Part shown: positions 21,380 to 32,065 of the stretch, one piece after another
How positions within the stretch are numbered: the first letter of the stretch is position 1
How the letters are laid out: each line of letters begins with the position of its first letter
Assembly (NCBI GenBank): GCA_949825045.1
Contig: OX463835.1
Span: 17,253,201-17,317,200, forward strand
DNA: 64,000 nucleotides
Direction: 5' to 3'
Source of the DNA: Argyresthia goedartella
Taxonomy: Eukaryota; Arthropoda; Insecta; Lepidoptera; Argyresthiidae
The notes under the pieces: generated by a model
The model's database searches: none
What the model saw: the letters and a program-made list of their open reading frames with translations, nothing else
Told to the model about the DNA's origin: nothing
Position numbers and translations under genes: made by a program

Positions 21380-22469
21380 GAAATGAAATGAAACGATTTA
21401 GACCACAAAAAAAAAACAGACTCCACCCTCGCGGATCCGGATCGCGGTGGATCGTCCGGTGTGGACCCGGCTAATTGCATTTAATACTGGCGACGTTAGT
21501 TCTCGTTTTGGTCACCGGGTGGTTGAGTTTGTAGTGCTGTTTGTTATTTTAAAACCACTATTTTTATCAGGTTCGAGTGCGCAGTATTAGAGTTCTAACA
21601 TCTCCACAAACTTCTACATACAAAGTATAATAAGAATCGAAATTATCGGGACTGCATTTCTAATGGTAATGATTTTATTGATCGCCTAATAAATGCCTTT
21701 TTGATAACCTAATAAATCATGTTCGTTCCTAATGTAGATCTGTCACCTAAATTGTGCCACCAAGTAATATAAAATTGGGCGCCTAAAATTTATTTAAAAA
21801 TCACCGAGAAATAATATTGGTCAACAAATTATTAGATTGGTTACCTTCCTAAATAGTAGATTGGTCACCACATTAGGGAGTTGGGACGCCGCCTGATGCG
21901 CAATGAGTTTGACTACCGCTCTGGGGCATTTCTTATGTATTTCACTGACTGTGCAGCGTGGTAATGCTGCCAGCGTTATTGGCAACTTTGGCACGGAAAT
22001 GTCCCGGGGCGGTTTATGCGGTTAATTTTCATTTTTGACGTTTTATAATTTTTGATTGATGATTGAATATATTTGGCGAAGAGTTTGTAGACAGTATTTT
22101 TGTTTGTAATTATTTTTTAAATGAGTAAATAAATTTAATATTTGAAGTATTAGTAGATTGGTCACCAAATAATCACAAATTGGTCACCAGGTTGAGGGTA
22201 AAAACCTAACATGAAAGTAAAAGGGGGCTTCGCTTCGCTCACCCCCTCTAGCTTTGACCTACCCTGGCCCGCCACTTCGTCCCGATATTTCGTATGCAAT
22301 TCAGCAGATTTGATGCGTTATATTAATGACAGATCTACTAATTGGGTGACCAATCTATTATTTCCATGTTTGTAATTATTGGGTGATCGATATTCAGTGA
22401 ACGTCTTGATTACCAATATGTTTCTTAAGAACATATATAAAAATTAGGCTGACGCAATTTATAGCTGGC
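21380..22469. other. Unassigned repeat-rich intergenic block
   Basis: Contains dispersed TTGGTCACC and ATTGGTCACCA motifs and a worn copy of the GGGGGCTTCGCTTCGCTCAC core at about 22228. It probably contains decayed non-autonomous elements related to family M2. No gene seen. Confidence 0.4.
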
Positions 22470-22661
22470 CAAATTCGAACGTAGAACTCCCATGGTTTCG
22501 AGCCCGAGCAATGGGGGACAAAATATGCGGAGGCGGGAAAGAAGAGCGCGGGCGGTTCCTACTACGCGCCCCGCCGCCCGCGCCCTTCTTTCGCGCCCTC
22601 GCAGCCCCCGCAACTTTCGTCCCGTCGCCCGCAGACCATGGGAGTGGTGCGTACGAATTTG
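22470..22661. mobile_element. GC-rich palindromic MITE
   Basis: A 192-bp inverted repeat. Outer arms CAAATTCG...CTCCCATGGT (22470-22496 against 22635-22661) and inner arms of 24 bp with two mismatches (22532-22555 against 22574-22597). The centre is very GC-rich compared with its flanks. Confidence 0.75.
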
Positions 22662-23064
22662 ACAAGCTTTAGTGACCGAACTAAATTAAGGTGACAAAAA
22701 ATATTGTTTCGATTTGAGAGACTTCTTGGAAAAAAAAACTGAGGTAAAAAAATACATTTCAGTTTCTATGGATACTATGGGACAAGGCGTTTAAAATGCA
22801 AAATCGGGTATTTGGAAAAACTGTCTATATCAACAGATATTACGTATAAAAGCTTGTACGGGTTCCTCGAAAATCAAACCAGGTCATGGTGTTGAATGAA
22901 AGAAAAAACAATATCAGAAATGTTAAATGGAGCTATGGCCTAAATCCAGAAAATTAAGAATAGGTATGTCACGTTTTCAATGGAAGAAGAACCAATGTCA
23001 GCTAGTTCAATTCGGACTATGGCACTTTAAAAAAAAGAAACTGTCACGTTGGGAGTTTTAGCGC

Positions 23065-23490
23065 GGCGATGTTAGGGTTCCGAACCCGAAGGGTGCCAAA
23101 CGGGACCCTATCAGTAAGCCTCCGCTGTCTGTCTGTCCGTCCGTCTGTCACCGGGCTGTATCTCATGAACCGTGATAGTTAGACTAATTAAATTTTCACA
23201 GATGATGTTTTTCTATTGCCGCTATGATAAAAAAAAAACGAAAAATAGAATAAAATAAATATTAAAGGGGGCTCCCATACAACAATTCTTTCAATACCAC
23301 ATACAAACTATGCAACTATGCATGGTTGCATAGTTGCATGGAGTGAGAAAGTAGCCGCACCATAAACTTTGTAAACAACATTTTGCTATGTAAAATCCAA
23401 ACTATTCACTCCACACCATCCCTACCATTGTACGGTGGTACGGAACCCTTCATGCGCGAGTTAGACTTGCACTTGAACGGTTGTTTTCTT
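23065..23490 (-). mobile_element. Repeat family M3, reverse copy
   Basis: Left end TAGGGTTCCGAACCCGAAGG, GTCTGTCCGTCCGTCTGTCA, then the conserved AACATTTTGCTATGTAAAAT and CGGTACGGAACCCTTCATGC. A local duplication of TGCATAGTTGCATG occurs at 23315-23340. Confidence 0.8.
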
Positions 23491-23667
23491 GCGTTCCTCT
23501 AACTAATGAATTTCATCATTTTTTAACAGCAAATTCGCAGGAAAATTAATTTGCCTTGAGGAACCAGTTCATAGTTCCCAACACTTTGGACTAAAACCTA
23601 TTAGAATGACCAAAGCCAAAATGGTCACATGATAATTCTCAGAAAATATTTGACACGCCCAAAAAGT

Positions 23668-23982
23668 AAGTAAGTAAGTACCGGGAGAATTGTGGAAGTA
23701 AGTAAGTAAGTACCGGGAGAATTGTGGAAGTAAGTAAGTAAGTACCGGGAGAATTGTGGAAGTAAGTAAGTAAGTACCGGGAGAATTGTGGAAGTAAGTA
23801 AGTAAGTACCGGGAGAATTGTGGAAGTAAGTAAGTAAGTACCGGGAGAATTGTGGAAGTAAGTAAGTAAGTACCGGGAGAATTGTGGAAGTAAGTAAGTA
23901 AGTACCGGGAGAATTGTGGAAGTAAGTAAGTAAGTACCGGGAGAATTGTGGAAGTAAGTAAGTACCGGGAGAATTGTGGAAG
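23668..23982. repeat. 32-bp minisatellite, 10 copies
   Basis: The unit is (GTAA)3GTA followed by CCGGGAGAATTGTGGAA, 32 bp, with ten copies of the CCGGG core. The last spacer is one GTAA shorter. Because 32 is not a multiple of three, the long minus-strand ORFs here cycle through three frames and are not genes. Confidence 0.95.
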
Positions 23983-24039
23983 TGACAGCAATGATGATGT
24001 TATACGTACCATAATGAGGCTGTCGCAGTTTATTGACCA

Positions 24040-25660
24040 ATCTAAATTAAAGTGACAGAAAGTATTCTTTAAATTTCTAATTTAGGATGTAAGGTGGCGT
24101 TTGTACGGTGTCTTACTGTACATTTATGTCCAAAGATTTGTAAATTATAAAGTCGAATAGGTACCTACGTTTCGAGTAAGTGATGTCTCTATTTCAATGT
24201 AGGATATGCCAGCAAAGAAATATTTTTTCACAAACATGCAATGAAATGTCGTCATTACGTCCGGCTTGGAAGTATCACGTTGCGGGCCGCACGTACAACT
24301 CGAGAGAAATTCAAAGGAATTTCATGCAAAATTGCAGGCCTAGGCCGGGAAGTATTTTTTAATTTTATGCACAAAGCAAAAGACATCAACGATTTTACGA
24401 TTAGTAGTATTTTTAAACTGGAATTTGTTTTTTGAGTGGTGTATTTTTTATTTCATTGCATATGTTTGAGAAAAGCACTATACACGCCTCTGGCCGTGAA
24501 AAGGGCTTCGTATCACTATCCTACTCAGCCGGCGAGCCCTTCTTTTCTGGCGTCTGCGGTTAATGTACTGTTATACGCACGGCACCACATAAAAATAACA
24601 TTCGTTCAAGGATCTGTTAATACCCCTAGGCTGGTATTTAATCGCACATCAAGAATACTGATTTGTGCAGCAAAAAAGGATCAGCAAAAACACTTTTTAC
24701 GTTTTAAATATTTAATGAGTACTTAAGTTCATGTTTTAAGTATTTTTTGTTGTTTTTTCATGTTGAACCTAACACGAAGGGTAAAGGGGGCTTCGCTTCG
24801 CTCACCCACTTTACCCTTCACCTAAGCTGCCGCAGCAAATATAAGGGATATTTGCTGTGCAAATCAGTATTTTTGATGTGCAGTTTAATATTTCCCACAG
24901 GTTTCACTTTGTTGTAATAGCTTTTGACGATATATAAAGGTAGGTACAGGCAATAAAATTCACATATCGCTTACAAAATATTTATTAGCTAAGTTAAAAT
25001 GAATCTTAGAAACGTACGTGCGAATGTTACAAATTACAAAAAATCAATTTTGGTATCTTTAGTAAAGAGTTGCAACTTCTATGAAGTTTTATAATGTAAT
25101 CAAGTCATTTATTACTTCATTGTGGTTAAATATTGTAATTTATGACTAGCGGAAAGCGCAGCTATGCAAGGGAAAAATATTTAATAATATTAATATTTTT
25201 ATAGAAAATGTACTTTTGTTACCATTCAATTACACTTATAATGTATTTCTCACGATTTACTAAATCTACGGAAAATTTCTAGCCGTTATTAAGGTTAATA
25301 TTCACACCGACTTCAGTTTCCTTTCAGATGTTACAGTAGTAATTTCATCAAATGGCGTTCGTAGTGCGTTAGTTTTTCAGTTAAGACGTGAAGAAGTCGT
25401 GGTATCTAAACATGAACTTCAGGCGCTTACATACATACATAAATATGCCCACGCCTTAAGGCGCGTGTATCGGCAAAATAAGCAACTCGCTTCGTGATGA
25501 TTTTAAGTAAAGTATAAATTAAGTAGTAAAGTTCATAAGAGCTCACACTGCAAATTTTCGTTACGTCAGTCACTGCGGCAGAAAATGAGAAATTTGTGTG
25601 TATTTTATTTATTTTTCACAACCACTGGCTATTTCTCAATTTGAAATATACAGGTATAAG
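24040..25660. other. Intergenic sequence with a partial M2 element
   Basis: 24670-24900 (+) carries the M2 hairpin GAAGGGTAAAGGGGG...CACTTTACCCTTC. The remaining sequence, including short frames at 24180-24726, has no recognisable domain. Confidence 0.45.
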
Positions 25661-25666
25661 ATATTT

Positions 25667-26121
25667 TATCTACACACGTATCATAAACCCTCTTTACTGC
25701 GTACAAAAACCGCACGTTACGATCAGCATAATGTTAAACTACTTGGTAAAAACTCATTTCTTATCTGAAAAATAACACATTATGACCATAATGTGTAATT
25801 TTTCTACACATTATGACATTCAAATTTCGAACGCCGACGCCCGCCTGCATGCCGCCCCTAGTTTGTCTGTGAATTTGGTACTGACATTCAAATTTCGAAC
25901 GCCCGAAGTTGGTGCTACAGGACAAGCTAAACAACTGCAGAGCCACAATGCCGGTCAAACATGCGGTTCCTGAACACATCAAAGAGAGCTTATGGTATGT
26001 GTGTAGATAAACTAGTGTATGTAACTGTACATAATTAGGCATTAAAACTCTCGAGTGATAATAAACCCACTCTCGAGTATTAATGCCCTCCATTATGTAG
26101 CAGTCACATAAACTACTATTA
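25667..26121 (+). mobile_element. MITE family M1, copy 3
   Basis: Forward copy with an internal partial duplication (GACATTCAAATTTCGAACGC occurs twice, at about 25817 and 25883). Both hairpins are present. Confidence 0.8.
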
Positions 26122-26149
26122 AATACCTATTTATAATAAATAAATAAAT

Positions 26150-26395
26150 ATTTCAGGACAATAATACTCAAATCAAACTAAGCCCATACTAAGCTCAACT
26201 AAGCTTGTGTTATGGTTACTAGACGACGATATATTTAAAAGAGATAGATACTTATACATAGAAAACATCCAAGACACAAATAAAAGAAACAAATATTCAT
26301 GCTCGTCACACAAATATTTGCCCTTACCAGTATTCGAACCCAGGACCGTCAGCTTTGTAGGCAGGGTCACTACCCGCTAGGATAAACCGGTCGGC
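26150..26395 (-). mobile_element. Diverged SINE of S2 type
   Basis: The minus-strand head is worn, but the plus strand retains CAGTATTCGAACCCAGGACC and GTAGGCAGGGTCACTACCCG. The body differs from the other S2 copies. Confidence 0.6.
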
Positions 26396-26498
26396 AAGAA
26401 TGCAAGAATCATTGACGCAAGAATCATATCAATATTATTTTTAGATCCCCAGAAATAGCAAGTTTGTGTTGAACAACATATAATTAATATATCTTGAT

Positions 26499-28712
26499 TT
26501 ATCTTCTAGAATCACCAGAATGTTTAACAGTATTTGCTACAACTATAGTTCTATCACCATTCTTAGACTTTTTTACGTATGATTCTTCCTTGAGTTCTGA
26601 TATGACCTCTCCTGTTTTTTGACTGTAGTTTACTATTTTCGAATCAGCATGCGAAGTTTCTATTTTATCTGGCTTTGGTTTTGGTGTCATTGTATGTCTT
26701 ATTTCTTCGTTAAATATCTGCGAAAACGGTTCATCATATGTTTTGAATTCTACTTTATTGAAAGCACTAATTGCTTCTGATTCTTCTTCCTTTGCGTCTT
26801 GGCCGGTCATTCTGTAAAATATAGGATAATAATCGTCATAAAAATCCGTATCATCTCTATCTGTGGGCACGTCAGTACCCCCACCAAGTCGAGAATTTAC
26901 TTTTACAGTTTGGAAATCGGGTATTTCCAAGCTTGGGGGTATTTTGAAGACGATTTTTTCTTCTTCAATTATTTCAGGGTTTTTAACTTTGTGTGCGTTT
27001 TCTTGTGTCATGCGATCGCGAGAATGATTTCTTAAATTATTTCGGCCATGTTTTTTCCTGTATTCCCTTCGCCTTTGTCTCAGTTCATTAGCTTTATTTC
27101 TTGGAGTATCTCTTTCTGATCTCTCAGTTTCATCGTCATCGTAATAATAATCTTCATCAAACGATTTGCTAAAATCAGGGTTATAATCATCGCTATTTAT
27201 ATCGTTTTTGTCAATGTTGAGGATGCTATCTTCTGTTCCTAACGCTGGAATCATGTCTTTACGATGGGCATCACCATATGGTGTTGTATTTTCAAATAAT
27301 TTTGGTTTCCTCAATTGAGAATTTTCCACACCGCTTCTGTAAGTCTCTTTATCTTTATTTCCACTATCTTCATTGAAAATTTGTTCAGTATTTGTACTAT
27401 TGTTTAGTTCTGTGTTATTTTTGCTTGTTATTATATTAGACCCACTGTTATTCTTATGCTTTCTCTTGCCTTTTCCAACCTTTGGCCCTTGTTTTTGGCT
27501 TTGAAGGTACCACGGTATATTCATATTACTAGTCATGTTATGGGCCATGTACATTGGCATCATGGGGTAAAGGTTTTTCACCATCGCGCCATAAGGGTTC
27601 CAACATCCTGTTTTTTGTTGTTTCATGAGCTGGCTTTTCATGTCAGATAAAAGAGTTCTAACGACTGCTTCTGGTAGCATAGGGTATTTAATTTGAATAT
27701 TATTTACTATTGTGTCGTCACTAGGATTTCTTGTTTTTCTGTTTTCGTTTACAAGTTGACTTTCATCAACAAAATTTATAGGATCTCCAATTGGTTCCAC
27801 ATTTTCTGAATTTGCTTCTTTTTTCTGACATCCTTGATGATTATCGTGAACTTTTTGGATTCCTTGAGGATTAAAATATTCACCGTATAAATTGCGCACA
27901 TGATTTTTTGAATTTTCCTTTGGATAATTTCCAGCATTAACCGGTCTTCCATATTTATGACCATTACAATGACAACTATTTCCCATTGTCTGTTTTTGCT
28001 TACGAGCTTTTTTGATCATATCATAAACTTCATAGTATCTTTTAAGATCATCTGGTATACCCAAAGGTATTTTAGGTCCATCACTTACGTGACAATTTGA
28101 TTTTTTCCCATTTAACATATCCACTACATCCCCAGCGTCTATCTGAGACGGTTTTTCTTCAATATTCACTATTGCATCTTTTTCTTTTTCACATTTACAC
28201 ACGTCTTCGACTTCAACATTGTGTTTCGTATCGTCACCAGGTTTCTGGGTCCCATTTAAAAACAATTCTGGTGGTAATACAAAGTAATTATTGACAACTT
28301 GTGGTGTCTGTACATTCTGGTTTTGTGGTTGTTGATTTTGTATATTATGACTGTGACAACCATGATTTTGGTTTCCTGTTATCTGGGGCACTGGTTGGCC
28401 CGCCATTTGAGTTGGCTGACGGCTATCAAACATAAGTCCTTGGTTCTTCAAAACAGCTTCTACAACTTGCTTCATATTCGGCAATATCTGTTGCACTCCG
28501 TGTTGTTGACATGATGGTTTCTGTTGTATGTCCTGTTGCTGAAATGGTGATATGTGATGTTGGCGCGGTGGTTGTTGTATTGTCTGCTGACATGATGCGT
28601 GTTGGTGATGTTGATGAGGTATTTGAGCGGCTACATTTTGTGGTTGATTGAAGTTGTTATTGTTTAGTAGAGCTTGCATTGGAAGACTTTGTAGCAGCGG
28701 GTGTGGTGTTAC
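26499..28712 (-). CDS. Gene c: large Gln/His/Asn-rich protein, main exon
   Basis: An open exon of 737 codons ending at 26499. A good acceptor (CTCTTTCCATTACAG) precedes codon 1 at 28712, where the sequence reads VTPHPLLQSLPMQALL. N-terminal third: Asn/Gln/His-rich (HQHHQHASC, QQPPRQHH). Middle: VCKCEKEKD, a helical DDLKRYYEVYDMIKKARK, then NSCHCNGHKYG. Last half: charged, with an acidic Tyr/Asp run (YYYDDDETERSE) and a basic RQRRREYRKKHGR. It reads open 44 codons further upstream to an ATG at 28844, and that stretch includes a hydrophobic YLALIVYLFPLQ. By analogy with genes a, b, d and e, though, a separate signal-peptide exon is more likely, and I could not place it. No domain recognised. 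The Cys-X-Cys motifs link it to a and b; function unknown. Confidence 0.65.
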   Translation of the reverse strand, partial: VTPHPLLQSLPMQALLNNNNFNQPQNVAAQIPHQHHQHASCQQTIQQPPRQHHISPFQQQDIQQKPSCQQHGVQQILPNMKQVVEAVLKNQGLMFDSRQPTQMAGQPVPQITGNQNHGCHSHNIQNQQPQNQNVQTPQVVNNYFVLPPELFLNGTQKPGDDTKHNVEVEDVCKCEKEKDAIVNIEEKPSQIDAGDVVDMLNGKKSNCHVSDGPKIPLGIPDDLKRYYEVYDMIKKARKQKQTMGNSCHCNGHKYGRPVNAGNYPKENSKNHVRNLYGEYFNPQGIQKVHDNHQGCQKKEANSENVEPIGDPINFVDESQLVNENRKTRNPSDDTIVNNIQIKYPMLPEAVVRTLLSDMKSQLMKQQKTGCWNPYGAMVKNLYPMMPMYMAHNMTSNMNIPWYLQSQKQGPKVGKGKRKHKNNSGSNIITSKNNTELNNSTNTEQIFNEDSGNKDKETYRSGVENSQLRKPKLFENTTPYGDAHRKDMIPALGTEDSILNIDKNDINSDDYNPDFSKSFDEDYYYDDDETERSERDTPRNKANELRQRRREYRKKHGRNNLRNHSRDRMTQENAHKVKNPEIIEEEKIVFKIPPSLEIPDFQTVKVNSRLGGGTDVPTDRDDTDFYDDYYPIFYRMTGQDAKEEESEAISAFNKVEFKTYDEPFSQIFNEEIRHTMTPKPKPDKIETSHADSKIVNYSQKTGEVISELKEESYVKKSKNGDRTIVVANTVKHSGDSRR

Positions 28713-29215
28713 CTGTAATGGAAAGAGATATACGATTAGGGCTAGGTACTTCTGAATACTTTTGAGTACTTCTGAAGAGGCTAGGAATTTCTGAATTGAT
28801 AGATGGTTAAACATGGGCATAACATAACATAAGATATGTTTCATGATTGTAATTTGGATAAATTACAGTCTTCACAAAATAATAGGCCCGTGGGTAGGTG
28901 GGTAGGTGGCAGCGTCCGTGTCACTGACATAATAAGGTTGAATTTAGTTTGGGCCACCGAGCCTTTTATTTTGTTAAGACTGTAGGTACTTACCGCCATA
29001 CTCAGAGTCATTTAATGAACGATTAATCCGATTCGAAATTTCAATTTCATCCTTAATCAATCAATCAATCCTTAATGACCCTTAAACGACTCTGGGTATG
29101 GCCGTGAGTCAAAAACCCGGGCCGTTAACTAAGGGCCGGAAATCAATCAAATAGCTAAAGGTCCTTCGGTTTTAGCTGAACGAAATGTTTAACGAGTTGC
29201 TTAAACGTAGGCAAA
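28713..29215. other. Sequence upstream of gene c
   Basis: A strong minus-strand donor GGCG|GTAAGT occurs at about 28992, but its upstream frames are closed, so it would only suit a non-coding exon. The TCAATCAATC run at 29060 is a small repeat. Otherwise nothing. Confidence 0.35.
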
Positions 29216-29227
29216 TTATTAACACAA

Positions 29228-30370
29228 GTCGGATTGGCTTTGCACCATGAGATCGCCTCGCATCGCCCAGTCGGATTGGCCTTGCACCATGAGATCGCCT
29301 CGCTTCGCCCAGTCGGATTGGCCTTGCACCATGAGATCGCCTCGCATCGCCCAGTCGGATTGGCCTTGCACCATGAGATCGCCTCGCTTCGCCCAGTCGG
29401 ATTGGCCTTGCACCATGAGATCGCCTCGCTTCGCCCAGTCGGATTGGCCTTGCACCATGAGATCGCCTCGCTTCGCCCAGTCGGATTGGCCTTGCACCAT
29501 GAGATCGCCTCGCTTCGCCCAGTCGGATTGGCCTTGCACCATGAGATCGCCTCGCTTCGCCCAGTCGGATTGGCCTTGCACCATGAGATCGCCTCGCATC
29601 GCCCAGTCGGATTGGCCTTGCACCATGAGATCGCCTCGCTTCGCCCAGTCGGATTGGCCTTGCACCATGAGATCGCCTCGCATCGCCCAGTCGGATTGGC
29701 CTTGCACCATGAGATCGCCTCGCATCGCCCAGTCGGATTGGCCTTGCACCATGAGATCGCCTCGCTTCGCCCAGTCGGATTGGCCTTGCACCATGAGATC
29801 GCCTCGCATCGCCCAGTCGGATTGGCCTTGCACCATGAGATCGCCTCGCATCGCCCAGTCGGATTGGCCTTGCACCATGAGATCGCCTCGCTTCGCCCAG
29901 TCGGATTGGCCTTGCACCATGAGATCGCCTCGCATCGCCCAGTCGGATTGGCCTTGCACCATGAGATCGCCTCGCATCGCCCAGTCGGATTGGCCTTGCA
30001 CCATGAGATCGCCTCGCATCGCCCAGTCGGATTGGCCTTGCACCATGAGATCGCCTCGCTTCGCCCAGTCGGATTGGCCTTGCACCATGAGATCGCCTCG
30101 CATCGCCCAGTCGGATTGGCCTTGCACCATGAGATCGCCTCGCTTCGCCCAGTCGGATTGGCCTTGCACCATGAGATCGCCTCGCATCGCCCAGTCGGAT
30201 TGGCCTTGCACCATGAGATCGCCTCGCATCGCCCAGTCGGATTGGCCTTGCACCATGAGATCGCCTCGCTTCGCCCAGTCGGATTGGCCTTGCACCATGA
30301 GATCGCCTCGCATCGCCCAGTCGGATTGGCCTTGCACCATGAGATCGCCTCGCTTCGCCCAGCTCCAGGT
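29228..30370. repeat. 42-bp tandem array, 27 copies, one variable base
   Basis: The unit reads CCCAGTCGGATTGGCCTTGC, then ACCATGAGATCGCCTCGC, then T or A, then TCG. Twenty-seven units in tandem are identical except the T/A position and a change in the first and last partial units. The order left to right (A or T) is A T A T T T T T A T A A T A A T A A A T A T A A T A T. Five of the six frames stay open across the whole array, because 42 is divisible by three and the unit has a stop in only one frame. Long ORFs here are therefore not evidence of coding. Confidence 0.97.
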
Positions 30371-30654
30371 TGTAGATAAAGCTACGATCTGACACAATAA
30401 CAACAACAATTCAAAACAAAACAAACGATTCGGACAGAAAGTTACCTATAGCAAACTATACGAATTTCGGCTACATTGACTCTGAAAGAAATTAGCTGTA
30501 CGTTGACGCCATCTTGGAAAAAATATTTTGGCCGGTTCTCCATTCCTCTAAATCAAAAGGCAGAGTTTTGGTAAGGCTAATTGTTAAACGTTTCCGACGA
30601 TGCTCTATTTTATTCAAAAGGCAAGCCCTTAATTAATGGCCTGGGCTATTAATT

Positions 30655-30760
30655 AAGTGCCTGTCCGCCTGTCCGTCTGTCGGTCTGTCGTTTTGCCTGT
30701 TCATCTGTCTGTATGTCGGTCTGTCTGTCTGTTCGTCACCGGGCTCTATCTGAAGAACAA
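30655..30760. repeat. Decayed CCGT/CTGT microsatellite fragment
   Basis: CTGTCCGCCTGTCCGTCTGT followed by further CTGT units and CACCGGGCTCTATCTGAAGA. It is a remnant of the microsatellite half of family M3. Confidence 0.6.
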
Positions 30761-30779
30761 TAATAGGTAGAGATAGCTT

Positions 30780-31200
30780 TTTTTACAGAATGCAACAAAT
30801 AATCGGCGTATGAGCACTCCTTCAGGTTGCAGGCGGTCCGACTGTGGAACGCACTTCCTTGCAAGATAAGAGACAGTCCCACTCTTTTCTCTTTCAAAAA
30901 CCGGGTAAAAGAGCACTTCCTCTCTCTTTCATGATAGTAGTTATAGTATGTATATTGTTACTATATGTACAGGTTTATGTATCTATTGGTACTTATTTAG
31001 TAGTTTGGTATATAGATATTTTAATTTACATATTTTATAGATATTAAATTTATTTATTTATTAATGATAAGTTATTTGATATTGTGCACTGCCTAGCCTT
31101 TCTTGGTAATTTTCCTATCATGCCTTGGTTTATTGGAAGAAATCTCTTTTTAGAGATAAGCTCGCCTTTGTACATATGTTTTCAACAAATGTAACTTTTT
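30780..31200 (+). mobile_element. CR1-like LINE 3' end
   Basis: 30821-30934 encodes the last 37 residues of a LINE ORF2: FRLQAVRLWNALPCKIRDSP, then TLFSFKNRVKEHFLSLS and TGA. A 3' UTR follows, with TGTGCACTGCCTAGCCTTTC, ending in AT-rich sequence. The same tail recurs in reverse at 31749-31965 and 50099-50440. Confidence 0.8.
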
Positions 31201-31314
31201 ATTTATCTTTGTGCGATAAAGAATTATGAATTATGAAATAATGAACTGAGATTTTATAAATTAATCAAATCACAACATTATTAAAATATGATAGTAGATT
31301 TCGCTGCTTATTAC

Positions 31315-31400
31315 ATGGTCGTGGTGGCGCTTTTATTTTGATATCGGACGCGCAATCTTCAAGTTTTGGGTTCGAATCCACGTTCGGACATAAAATTATT
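31315..31400 (+). mobile_element. Possible tRNA-like SINE head
   Basis: GGTCGTGGTGGCGCTTTTAT with GGGTTCGAATCCACGTTCGG gives A- and B-box-like motifs. Only the head is visible. Confidence 0.4.
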
Positions 31401-31599
31401 ATTTCATTTTTTTTTTTTTATAATTTTTAGTGCTTAAGTTTCGCTGTCCGGTAGTACGGAACCCTGTGCGAGTCCGAACCGATTTTTTTTCGGACTAATC
31501 AGACCCTGCTGATCACGATTCTGGCCGGTGCCACACGCTACATTGCCAAGTCTCCACCCCAAAACATCGCAGGACTATTTGAGAAGGCAATGAACTAAA

Positions 31600-32065
31600 T
31601 ATAGGGTGACATTTAATTAGCTGACCATATTTTGGGGAATGATAGTACCCATGATTGTGAAAAATGTTCCCCAAGAAACATATGGTCGCAAACGAAAAAA
31701 AATATTTTGGTCTCCCATAGTAACTTGTAATCAGCTGATCGGGTCAATATTTATTTATATATATAAAATATATTTATATAAAATTACCAAGAAAGGCTAG
31801 GCAGTGCACAATATCAAATAACTTGTCTATAATAAATAATAAATAAATAAATTTAATATCTATAACATATGTAAATTAAAATATCTATATACCAAACTAC
31901 TAAATAAGTACCAATATATACATAAACCTGTACATATAGTAATAATATACATACTGTACGATATTTTTTTCATTTGCGACCATATGTTTCTTGGGGAACG
32001 TTGTTCATTGATGGGTACTGTCATTCCCTAAAATATGGTCAGCTAATTAAATGTCACGTTGTATA
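31600..32065. mobile_element. MITE family M4 split by a LINE tail
   Basis: Ends are GGGTGACATTTAATTAGCTG and CTAATTAAATGTCACGTTG, with the family motifs CCCCAAGAAACATATGGTCG and its inverse. Between them, 31749-31965 is a minus-strand LINE 3' tail matching 30940-31110 in reverse (ACCAAGAAAGGCTAGGCAGT). Confidence 0.8.

Noticed and set aside
23569..24040. Minus-strand ORFs of 147 and 133 codons with repeated LPQFSRYLL
   Set aside because: They follow the 32-bp minisatellite, cycling through three frames, and start in unrelated sequence.
26799..28514. Plus-strand ORFs inside gene c
   Set aside because: Antisense shadows of the 737-codon exon.
28981..29000. Strong donor GGCG|GTAAGT on the minus strand as the end of the missing exon 1 of gene c
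   Set aside because: The frames before it contain many stops and only a two-codon ATG-GCG reading is possible, so it cannot encode a signal peptide.
29228..30370. Possible CRISPR-like array
   Set aside because: Units are contiguous with no unique spacers, and the DNA is eukaryotic.
29234..30392. Two plus-strand ORFs of 381 codons and the minus-strand 407-codon ORF over the 42-bp array
   Set aside because: By-products of a 42-bp unit without stops in five frames. No upstream exon or codon bias supports them. The RGD frame is kept only as a question.
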